Shown here: positions 4,606-10,725 of the stretch, piece after piece | How the letters are laid out: each line of letters opens with the position of its first letter | Position numbering within the stretch: position 1 is the first letter of the stretch | Assembly: GCA_964344135.1 (NCBI GenBank) | Contig: CAYFMF010000052.1 | Location: 1 to 10,725, forward strand | Direction: 5' to 3' | DNA from: Thiopontia sp964344135 | GTDB lineage: Bacteria > Pseudomonadota > Gammaproteobacteria > GCF-002020875 | Length of the DNA: 10,725 bases | Program-made: the position numbers and the translations under genes | Notes under the pieces: generated by a model | The model's input: only the letters and a program-made list of their open reading frames with translations | What the model was told of the DNA's origin: nothing | Databases searched by the model: none

Positions 4606-7227
4606 ATGAGCTCATCAACCGCAAACAGACCACCAGAGACGACCTGGCTTAGGGAGTATGCCCCTCCAAACCACCTGATTCCGGAGGTTCGCCTCTTCTT
4701 TGATCTTGGCGAGAAGGAGACCAGGGTCAGGGCGAGCCTGAAGGTTGAGGTCAATCCAGTTGGGCTGCCTGATGCACCACTGCTACTCAATGGGGGGGAG
4801 CAGGAGCTGGTCTCACTTCACCTCGATGGCGTGGCACTGCAGGAGGAGCAGTACCAGCGGGAGGGGGAGACCCTGACCATTCCGAATGTCCCGGAGCGCT
4901 TTATTCTGCAGATGGAGACCCGACTTCATCCTGAGCAGAACACCTCGCTGGAGGGGCTCTACCGCTCTGGCCCCATCTTCTGTACCCAGTGCGAGGCAGA
5001 GGGGTTTCGCAAGATCATCTTCTTTCCGGACCGCCCCGATGTGATGTCAAAATTCAGCGTCACCATTGCTGCCGACCCGGCAATCTGTCCGGTGATGCTC
5101 TCCAATGGCAACCAGACGGCCCATAGTGGTTATCCCGATGGCCGCCACTGGATTACCTGGGAGGACCCATTTCCCAAGCCCGCCTATCTCTTTGCCCTGG
5201 TGGCAGGCAACCTCAAGGGGATCCAGGACCAGTTTACAACCGCCTCTGGAAGAGAGGTGACGCTGCGGATCTTTACCGAACCCCACAACATCGACAAGTG
5301 TGACCATGCAATGGCCTCACTGGAGCGCTCAATGGAGTGGGATGAGAGGGTCTACGGGCGTGAATATGATCTGGATCTCTACAATATTGTTGCGGTGGAT
5401 GATTTCAACATGGGGGCGATGGAGAACAAGAGTCTCAATATCTTCAACTCCAGGTTTGTGCTGGCGAAACCGGAGACCGCGACCGACAGCGACTACATCA
5501 ATATCGAGGGTGTGATCGGCCATGAGTATTTTCACAACTGGACCGGCAATCGCATCACCTGTCGTGACTGGTTTCAACTCAGCCTCAAGGAGGGGCTGAC
5601 CGTTTTTCGGGATCAGGAGTTTACGGCAGACCACAACTCCCGTGCCGTGAAGCGCATCCAGGATGTGCGGCTGTTGAGAAACGCTCAGTTTGCCGAGGAT
5701 GCCGGCCCCATGGCACACCCCGTTCGTCCCGACCACTATATCGAGATCAGTAACTTCTACACAGTTACCGTCTACGAGAAGGGTGCCGAGGTGGTACGGA
5801 TGCAGCACACCCTGCTGGGTCCCGGGCAGTATCGCAACGGGATGGATCTCTATTTTGAACGCCATGATGGAGAGGCGGTAACGGTTGAGGATTTCGTTCG
5901 CTGCATGGAGGAGGCCTCGGGTCGCAGCCTGGATCAGTTCATGAACTGGTACTGGCAGAAGGGGACACCGGAGCTGAAGGCAGAGTGGAGCCATGATCCG
6001 GAATCCGGGACACTCTCACTGACCCTCCATCAACACCCCCCGAAATCACTCACGGAAGAGGAGCACTCAACATGGCAGCCCCTCCATATTCCGGTTGCGG
6101 TTGGGCTGCTCTCTGTGGACGGGAGGGATCTTCTGCCGGAACAGACACGTATCCTTGAATTGCGGGAGCTGACTGAACACTACACCTTCAGAGAGGTTCC
6201 GGCCGGTGTGATCCCCTCCATTCTGCGAGGGTTCTCCGCTCCTGTTCTGTTGCAGACTGCCCATACCAGAGAGGAGAAGCAGTTCCTGATGGCGCACGAT
6301 TCGGATCCATTTAACCGCTGGGAGGCGGGTCAGCAGATTGCAGAGTCACTGCTGTTGGGGCAGATTGAGGCGCACCGGCAGGGTGGTGCAGTGGCCGTGG
6401 ATGAGGTCTGGCTCGATGCGGTTGGGGTCATTCTGGAGGATGCACGGACGGATCCGGCCCTGACGACGGAGGCGCTGATTCTGCCAACCGAGCGCTGGCT
6501 CTCAGAGAAGATGGATGTGGTGGATGTTGAGGCGATCCACATGGTTCGTGAGCAGTTCATTCATGCAGTTGCCGGGCGCTTCCAGCAGCAGATGGTGGAG
6601 CTCTATCATCAGCTCAACCCCGATGAGCCGGCAGGCCGTGCCCTGCGCAACCAGCTGTTGGCCCTGTTGATGAGGCTGCAGGATAAAGAGGTGATCGCCC
6701 TGGCCTCCCGGCAGCTGGAGCAGGCCCGCAACATGACCGAAGAGATGGGGGCGCTCTCTGCACTGGAGCAGGTAGAGGGGGCGGTGCGTGACAGTGCGCT
6801 GGACCACTTCTACCGCAAGTGGCAGGGGGAGCGGCTGGTGATCGACAAGTGGTTTGCGCTGCAGGCCGGGTCCCAGCTGCCGGGAACCATCAGTCGTATT
6901 GAGGCACTACTGGACCATCCCGACTTCGAGATCACCAACCCCAACCGGGTCCGTTCGCTGGTTGGTCTCTTTGCGCATGCGAATCAGCTCCACTTCCATG
7001 ATGCCACTGGTGAGGGTTATCGGATCCTGGGTGATCAGGTGTTGAGGCTCGATTCGCTCAATCCACAGGTGGCTGCACGGATGGCTGGGGCATTCAACCG
7101 CTGGAGATGTTTTGACGCGGGGCGTCAGAAGAAGATGAAGGCAGAGCTGCAGCGTATTATTGGCGCAGACGCTCTCTCGAAGGATCTCTATGAGATTGTC
7201 TCCAGAAACCTGGAGATGAAGGGGTGA
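4606..7227 (+). CDS. pepN: Aminopeptidase N (M1 family zinc metallopeptidase)
   Basis: The 873-residue product matches E. coli PepN (about 870) in length and layout. The substrate-anchoring motif GAMEN is at 270-274. The zinc site HEYFH is at 306-310 with the third ligand E329 in SLKEG. The transition-state Tyr is expected at about 390 (VTVYEKGAEV), and the all-helical C-terminal domain runs from about 550 to the end. The lack of a signal peptide fits the cytosolic role: removal of N-terminal residues from peptides released by ATP-dependent proteases. ATG 4606 has AGGA (4595-4598) at 7-bp spacing. It is transcribed away from grxC and runs tail to tail into glmS with 6 bp between stop codons. 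No intrinsic terminator is visible between them, so the two transcripts probably overlap at their 3' ends. Confidence 0.97.
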   Translation: MSSSTANRPPETTWLREYAPPNHLIPEVRLFFDLGEKETRVRASLKVEVNPVGLPDAPLLLNGGEQELVSLHLDGVALQEEQYQREGETLTIPNVPERFILQMETRLHPEQNTSLEGLYRSGPIFCTQCEAEGFRKIIFFPDRPDVMSKFSVTIAADPAICPVMLSNGNQTAHSGYPDGRHWITWEDPFPKPAYLFALVAGNLKGIQDQFTTASGREVTLRIFTEPHNIDKCDHAMASLERSMEWDERVYGREYDLDLYNIVAVDDFNMGAMENKSLNIFNSRFVLAKPETATDSDYINIEGVIGHEYFHNWTGNRITCRDWFQLSLKEGLTVFRDQEFTADHNSRAVKRIQDVRLLRNAQFAEDAGPMAHPVRPDHYIEISNFYTVTVYEKGAEVVRMQHTLLGPGQYRNGMDLYFERHDGEAVTVEDFVRCMEEASGRSLDQFMNWYWQKGTPELKAEWSHDPESGTLSLTLHQHPPKSLTEEEHSTWQPLHIPVAVGLLSVDGRDLLPEQTRILELRELTEHYTFREVPAGVIPSILRGFSAPVLLQTAHTREEKQFLMAHDSDPFNRWEAGQQIAESLLLGQIEAHRQGGAVAVDEVWLDAVGVILEDARTDPALTTEALILPTERWLSEKMDVVDVEAIHMVREQFIHAVAGRFQQQMVELYHQLNPDEPAGRALRNQLLALLMRLQDKEVIALASRQLEQARNMTEEMGALSALEQVEGAVRDSALDHFYRKWQGERLVIDKWFALQAGSQLPGTISRIEALLDHPDFEITNPNRVRSLVGLFAHANQLHFHDATGEGYRILGDQVLRLDSLNPQVAARMAGAFNRWRCFDAGRQKKMKAELQRIIGADALSKDLYEIVSRNLEMKG

Positions 7228-7233
7228 CCCCGA

Positions 7234-9072
7234 CTACTCCACGGTGACCGACTTCGCCAGGTTGCGTGGCTGATCCACATCGGTCCCCTTGATCAGGGCC
7301 ACATGGTAGGCCAGAAGCTGTAGTGGCACCGTGAAGAGGATCGGTGCGGTAAAGTAACTGGCCGGTTCTGTGATGGCCAGGGTGTGGATGCCATCACTGC
7401 TCTCAAAGTGAGAGCCGGTATCGGTAAAGACGAAGAGCTCCCCGTTGCGGGCCCGCACCTCCTCCAGGTTGGAGCGCAACTTCTCCATCAGGGCATCAGT
7501 GGGTGCAATGGCCACGATTGGCATCTTCTCATCGACCAGTGCCAGAGGACCATGTTTCAGCTCGCCAGCGGGGTAGGCCTCGGCATGGATGTAGGAGATC
7601 TCCTTCAGCTTCAGGCTCCCCTCCATCGCAATCGGGTACATGCGGTTGCGACCCAGAAAGAGGGCGTGCTCCCTGTCGGCAAAGTGGCTGGCCATCTTCT
7701 GAATGGGTTCGTCACTCAGCAGTACCTGCTCGATCTGGCGTGGCAGTTTGCGTAGTGCCTCCACGACCTCACTCTCCTCTTCCTCCTCCAGAATGGACTG
7801 TTCCCGGCCAATGGCCAGTACCAACAGCAGCAGTGCTACCAGTTGCGTGGTGAAGGCCTTGGTGGAGGCGACTCCGATCTCCGGGCCGGCATGGGTCATC
7901 AGAGTGAGGGTGGATTCGCGTACCAGTGAGCTCTCGGGCACATTGCAGATGGCGAGGGTCTGGTGAACCCCCCGCTTCTTGACCTCGGCCAGGGCGGCCA
8001 GGGTATCGGCCGTCTCCCCGGATTGGGAGAGGGTGACGGTCAGGGTTCCATCCAGCAGGACCGGCCTGCGGTAGCGAAACTCGCTGGCAATCTCGACTGT
8101 ACAGGGCATGTTGAGGGTGCGTTCGAACCAGTAGCGTGCCACCATCCCTGCATGGTAACTGGTGCCACAGGCCAGAATCTGGATCTGCCGGGTGTCACGA
8201 AAGATGGCGCCTGCCTCATGGCCAAAGATCCCCTTCATCACCTGACTGTTGTGGAGACGCCCCTCCAGGGTCTCCGCAATGGCATTGGGCTGTTCGTAGA
8301 TCTCCTTGATCATGTAGTGGGCATAGGGGCCGAGGTCAGTGGAGTCTGCAGAGAGGGTGGAGGTGTGGATCGTGCGCTCGATTCGGGAGCCATTCCGGTC
8401 GATGACTGTAACCGAGTCGGGACGGATCTCTGCAAGATCCCCGTCCTCCAGATAGATGAAGCGGTTGGTGAAGGGGAGTAGTGCGGAGCTGTCGGAGGCG
8501 ATGAAGTTTTCACCCTCACCGAGCCCGATCACCAGCGGACTGCCGAGACGGGTTGTGACCAGCAGATCGGGATCAGCCGGACTGATCACCCCAAGGGCAT
8601 AGGCCCCCTCAAGATCCCGGGTGCTACTCTGAACGGCGTCAGCAAGGTTCTCTCCCTGCTGCAGATAGAGCTCAATCTGGTGGACGATGGTTTCGGTGTC
8701 GGTATCCGAGGTGAATCGAAAACCCTGCTCAATCTGCTGCTCCCGCAGTGTCTGGTGGTTTTCGATGATACCGTTGTGGACCACGGCCACCCGGTTGTTG
8801 GCGACATGGGGGTGTGCATTGTTGGGGGAGGGGATTCCGTGGGTTGCCCAGCGGGTATGGGCAATGCCGATGGAGCCATCCAGTTGGCACTCTCCAATGG
8901 CATCCTCCAGTGTGGCCACCTTGCCCAGCTCACGGACCCGCTGGATCTGGTTATGCCCATCCAGCACCGCAATTCCGGCGGAGTCATAACCACGATACTC
9001 CAGTCGTCTCAGCCCCTCCAGCAGTATCGGAGCGGTGTCCCTGTTTGCAATTGCGCCAACAATTCCGCACAC
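7234..9072 (-). CDS. glmS: Glutamine--fructose-6-phosphate aminotransferase (isomerizing)
   Basis: The 612-residue product (E. coli 609) makes glucosamine-6-phosphate, the first committed step to peptidoglycan and LPS amino sugars. The N-terminal glutaminase domain (about 2-230) has the nucleophile Cys2 in MCGIVGAI, RGYDSAG, TRWATHG (73-79) and HNGIIEN (99-105). SIS domain 1 shows CGTSYHAG (302-309) and SQSGETADT (349-357). SIS domain 2 shows ELKHGP (504-509) and the isomerase tail DQPRNLAKSVTVE. I place the start at GTG 9072, not at an in-frame TTG at 9081: AAGGA at 9082-9086 is 9 bp from the GTG but touches the TTG, and only the GTG start puts the catalytic Cys second, so that Met removal frees it. 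It is divergent from the GDCCVxC cluster. glmU is not adjacent. Confidence 0.97.
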   Translation of the reverse strand: MCGIVGAIANRDTAPILLEGLRRLEYRGYDSAGIAVLDGHNQIQRVRELGKVATLEDAIGECQLDGSIGIAHTRWATHGIPSPNNAHPHVANNRVAVVHNGIIENHQTLREQQIEQGFRFTSDTDTETIVHQIELYLQQGENLADAVQSSTRDLEGAYALGVISPADPDLLVTTRLGSPLVIGLGEGENFIASDSSALLPFTNRFIYLEDGDLAEIRPDSVTVIDRNGSRIERTIHTSTLSADSTDLGPYAHYMIKEIYEQPNAIAETLEGRLHNSQVMKGIFGHEAGAIFRDTRQIQILACGTSYHAGMVARYWFERTLNMPCTVEIASEFRYRRPVLLDGTLTVTLSQSGETADTLAALAEVKKRGVHQTLAICNVPESSLVRESTLTLMTHAGPEIGVASTKAFTTQLVALLLLVLAIGREQSILEEEEESEVVEALRKLPRQIEQVLLSDEPIQKMASHFADREHALFLGRNRMYPIAMEGSLKLKEISYIHAEAYPAGELKHGPLALVDEKMPIVAIAPTDALMEKLRSNLEEVRARNGELFVFTDTGSHFESSDGIHTLAITEPASYFTAPILFTVPLQLLAYHVALIKGTDVDQPRNLAKSVTVE

Positions 9073-9081
9073 AGTATTCAA

Positions 9082-9086
9082 TCCTT
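9082..9086 (-). promoter_or_regulatory. Ribosome binding site that decides the glmS start
   Basis: AAGGA on the minus strand lies 9 bp upstream of GTG 9072 and immediately next to the in-frame TTG at 9081. The spacing selects GTG, which exposes the catalytic N-terminal Cys after Met removal. Confidence 0.8.
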
Positions 9087-9276
9087 GATGTTGTTCTTCT
9101 TCAGTGTCGATTCTGAGTCTTTCTGATACTCAAGACAAGACGTTTCTCCATAACAAATTATTACAGGGAAGAGATTGGACAGGTGCCCGACCCTTTTTCA
9201 CGGATTGTGAGTGATCAGGCCACGGTCGTAGTACTATAGCGTCTCGAGATCCTTTGCAAGCCATTGGGAGTGAAGA
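9087..9276. promoter_or_regulatory. Divergent intergenic region between glmS and the GDCCVxC cluster
   Basis: About 200 bp must contain promoters in both directions. For glmS, TTGTCT and CAGAAT at 17-bp spacing are a fair match (4 of 6 each). For the plus-strand cluster, TACTAT at 9232-9237 is a possible -10 within the palindrome TAGTACTA, but no good -35 lies at the right distance. I see no riboswitch-like or ribozyme-like structure upstream of glmS, and no terminator. Confidence 0.35.
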
Positions 9277-9510
9277 GTGGAGATTGAGTACCGTTCAGTG
9301 ATCACCTGCCCGCACTGTGGGCACAGGAAGGAGGAGCAGATGCCCACCGATGCATGTCAGTGGTTCTATCAATGTGAGGGGTGTGATGAGGTCATCAAGC
9401 CGCTCCCCGGGGATTGCTGCGTCTTCTGCTCCTATGGAACGGTCCCCTGTCCGCCCATCCAGTTGCAGGGTGGGAAGGAGAATCGGGATAGAGATGGATG
9501 CTGTAACTAG
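9277..9510 (+). CDS. GDCCVxC-domain cysteine-rich small protein
   Basis: The 77-residue product starts at GTG 9277 with GGGAG (9266-9270) at 6-bp spacing. It has 11 cysteines in a recognisable order: CPHC (11-14), DACQWFYQCEGC (26-36), the signature GDCCVFC (46-51 by cysteine positions), CSYG, then VPCPP, and a terminal DGCCN. This matches the GDCCVxC domain family, described as putative heavy-metal-binding proteins with some selenocysteine-containing members. All cysteines here are ordinary Cys codons, so this copy is not a selenoprotein. There is no signal peptide, so it is presumably cytosolic. It is 23 bp ahead of the secreted rhodanese gene and probably co-transcribed with it. The metal or thiol function is inferred from cysteine spacing. 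Confidence 0.8.
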   Translation: MEIEYRSVITCPHCGHRKEEQMPTDACQWFYQCEGCDEVIKPLPGDCCVFCSYGTVPCPPIQLQGGKENRDRDGCCN

Positions 9511-9533
9511 GAGCCTGAATTGGAGAGTACAAA

Positions 9534-10172
9534 TTGAAAACCACCCTGGAGAGAGTTCTCATCTGGATCTTTCTGATCCTTGCCGCCAGCCTGGCCCATG
9601 CCCAGGTCAATATCACAAAGAGCCTCCACTCCCTTGAGGTGGACCATGGAGAAGAGACTATTGAGGTGCAGCGTAACCAGGACTCCGCCGCTGTGATAAC
9701 TGGAGACTTTGCCCGTACCTCCCGTCCCTGCCCCCCATTCTGTGTGCAGCCGATCCAGGCTGCCCCTGGTGTGGAGACTATCGGAATTCGTGAGCTGGTC
9801 GATTTCATGCAGACCGAGCTGGCGGTAGGGGAGGGGGCGTTGATTGATGCCCGCACCCCGGACTGGCATGCGAGGGGGACCATCCCCGGATCGGTTAACC
9901 TCCCCTATACTCAGCTCAACCGTCGGGCTGGTGCTACCGAGCTGGATATCGCCGATGTTCTGGAGGGTTTCGGTGTCAGAGAGAGTGGCCAGGGGTGGGA
10001 CTTCTCCGATGCAGTGCTGCTGGTGTTCTGGTGCAACGGAAACTGGTGCGGCCAATCCCCGGCAGCCATTCGTGGCCTGTTGGCCGAAGGTTATCCCGCC
10101 AAAAGGATTCGCTACTTTCGTGGCGGAATGGAGGATTGGGTGCAGTATGGGTTAACGGTGGTTATCCCCTGA
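9534..10172 (+). CDS. Secreted rhodanese-like domain protein
   Basis: The TTG start at 9534 has GGAG (9522-9525) at 8-bp spacing, and no better start is in frame. The 212-residue product has a signal peptide (about 1-23, ending AHA-Q), so it acts in the periplasm. A conserved-looking linker ITGDFARTSRPCPPFC carries C66 and C70. The rhodanese domain follows (about 80-210) with LIDARTPDWHARGTIPGSVN and an active loop FWCNGNWCGQSP containing C167 and C172, then the usual C-terminal RYFRGGMEDW. Rhodaneses carry persulfide sulfur on the loop cysteine. This loop is two residues longer than the common C-x5-S form and has two cysteines, so which one is catalytic is uncertain. It sits between the GDCCVxC gene and a DUF302 gene, consistent with a sulfur or thiol-redox role. 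Confidence 0.87.
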   Translation: MKTTLERVLIWIFLILAASLAHAQVNITKSLHSLEVDHGEETIEVQRNQDSAAVITGDFARTSRPCPPFCVQPIQAAPGVETIGIRELVDFMQTELAVGEGALIDARTPDWHARGTIPGSVNLPYTQLNRRAGATELDIADVLEGFGVRESGQGWDFSDAVLLVFWCNGNWCGQSPAAIRGLLAEGYPAKRIRYFRGGMEDWVQYGLTVVIP

Positions 10173-10223
10173 CATGGAATATCGGGAAAACGTGGAACAG
10201 TAACTTGTGACAAGGAGATGGAG

Positions 10224-10616
10224 ATGAGCTATACATTTGCAGTGGAGATGAATTGCAGCTTTGATGAGGCAATTGAGAAGGTAACCGAGGCGTTGAAGGG
10301 GGAGGGGTTTGGTGTGTTGACCGAGATCAATGTCTCTGCAACACTGAAGAAGAAGATCGATCGCGATATGCCGCCATACCAGATTCTTGGTGCCTGCAAT
10401 CCACCACTCGCCTCACGGGCCATTGATGCCGACCCCAGTGTGGGTGCGCTACTTCCCTGTAACGTAGTGGTGCGTCAGGATGGTGCAGGAAAAATCCAGG
10501 TGGAGATTCTCGATCCTCAGCTGTTTCTCGGACTCTCCGAGTTCGAGGCACTCAGGCCCATTGCCACCGAGGCGAGAGAGCGTTTGCTGCGGGTAGAGCA
10601 GAAACTGAATTCCTGA
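10224..10616 (+). CDS. Cytosolic DUF302-domain protein
   Basis: The start at ATG 10224 (MSYTFAVEM) is chosen because AAGGAG (10212-10217) is 6 bp upstream. The in-frame ATG at 10218 abuts the Shine-Dalgarno. The 130-residue product covers a complete DUF302 domain. It has the 'sFdEAiEkVteaLkgEGFGVLTEI' strand-helix-strand (12-35), ILGACNPPLAS (54-64), the acidic-Pro step IDADPSVGALLPCNVVV (67-83), and the closing strand IQVEILDP. The domain forms dimers in the structurally known TT1751-like proteins, but its function is undetermined. There is no signal peptide, unlike the paralogous protein at 2937-3509. It follows the rhodanese gene by 51 bp, probably as the third gene of the same operon. Confidence 0.88.
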   Translation: MSYTFAVEMNCSFDEAIEKVTEALKGEGFGVLTEINVSATLKKKIDRDMPPYQILGACNPPLASRAIDADPSVGALLPCNVVVRQDGAGKIQVEILDPQLFLGLSEFEALRPIATEARERLLRVEQKLNS

Positions 10617-10630
10617 CTGTTCTCTGCGCT

Positions 10631-10663
10631 GACTGGTGTCAAGTCATATCCCTGATGCCAGTC
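10631..10663 (+). other. Hairpin downstream of the DUF302 gene
   Basis: Arms GACTGGTGTCA (10631-10641) and TGATGCCAGTC (10653-10663) can pair over 11 bp in RNA, with two adjacent G-U wobbles and an 11-nt loop. No T-tract follows, so it is not a classical intrinsic terminator. It could be a weak terminator, a transcript 3' end or an operator. Confidence 0.4.
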
Positions 10664-10692
10664 CACCCCATGTTCCATGGTATGCTCAGCCT

Positions 10693-10725
10693 ATGGAGCG
10701 ACCGAATCCTGTTCAGCTTTACCGG
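10693..10725 (+). CDS. Possible start of a further gene (partial)
   Basis: An ATG at 10693 opens a frame of 11 codons (MERPNPVQLYR) to the window edge. No clear Shine-Dalgarno lies before it. Another frame is open from ATG 10670 or 10682, so the choice is uncertain. The predicted start is too short to recognise a family. It is separated from the DUF302 gene by 76 bp and the hairpin at 10631-10663. Confidence 0.3.
   Translation, partial: MERPNPVQLYR

Noticed and set aside
5329..5994. 221-codon antisense frame within pepN
   Set aside because: It lies fully opposite the conserved zinc-site region of PepN; long shadow frames are expected opposite GC-rich coding DNA.
7220..7230. GGGGTGACCCC as a terminator between pepN and glmS
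   Set aside because: A 4-bp stem with a 3-nt loop and no T-tract on either strand.
7963..8481. 172-codon antisense frame within glmS
   Set aside because: It is entirely opposite GlmS coding sequence, has no ribosome binding site or recognisable domain.
9087..9276. A glmS ribozyme-riboswitch upstream of glmS
   Set aside because: The class is known mainly from Gram-positive bacteria, and I could not recognise its core pairings in this short leader.
9277..9510. Selenoprotein form of the GDCCVxC protein
   Set aside because: Every cysteine position is an ordinary Cys codon and there is no in-frame TGA within the conserved region.
10204..10217. CTTG-TGA-CAAG hairpin overlapping the Shine-Dalgarno of the second DUF302 gene
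   Set aside because: Only four base pairs with a 3-nt loop, too weak to support a translational switch.

Overview
The window reads as an ordinary chromosomal stretch of a gammaproteobacterium. The pepN, glmS, grxC, bax and recA products all have gammaproteobacterial character, and the base composition is moderately GC-rich with strong GGAG-type ribosome binding sites. Several genes hint at a sulfur-oxidising, Chromatiales-like lineage: a secreted rhodanese, two DUF302 proteins, a GDCCVxC protein, and a secreted Trp/Gly/Pro/Tyr-rich protein that faintly resembles sulfur globule proteins. That lineage is an inference, not proof.

Layout. The 3' end of recA (3-119) is followed by a strong terminator hairpin (146-180), then tRNA-Leu(UAA) (187-273) and about 300 bp without a gene. 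Next comes a secreted ankyrin-repeat protein (573-1208) with a previously unlisted 25-residue membrane protein (1223-1300) 14 bp behind it. A 15-bp bidirectional terminator (1332-1370) separates these from a minus-strand operon: periplasmic DUF302 protein (2937-3509), Bax-type glucosaminidase (2121-2930) and a secreted Pro/Arg/Tyr-rich protein (1386-2041). The last gene is interrupted by a 100-N assembly gap. The gap is flanked by two identical 55-bp copies, and removing the Ns plus one copy restores a clean 166-residue reading frame.

Divergent to that operon is a lipoprotein with a lytic-transglycosylase fold (3611-4258), so two peptidoglycan hydrolases sit back to back. Glutaredoxin 3 (4279-4533, minus; active site CPRC) lies divergent to pepN (4606-7227). 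The pepN gene converges on glmS (7234-9072, minus) with only 6 bp between stop codons. Divergent from glmS is a three-gene plus-strand set: GDCCVxC cysteine-rich protein (9277-9510), secreted rhodanese-like protein (9534-10172) and cytosolic DUF302 protein (10224-10616). The first codons of another plus-strand gene may begin at 10693.

I see no mobile element, CRISPR array, phage or defence system. The most interesting items are the resolvable false gap and the gene it hides, the overlooked 25-residue membrane protein, a possible tRNA promoter embedded in the recA terminator hairpin, and the thiol/sulfur-type cluster at 9277-10616. Most housekeeping calls are firm. Functions of the DUF302, GDCCVxC, ankyrin and Pro-rich proteins are not established by sequence alone.
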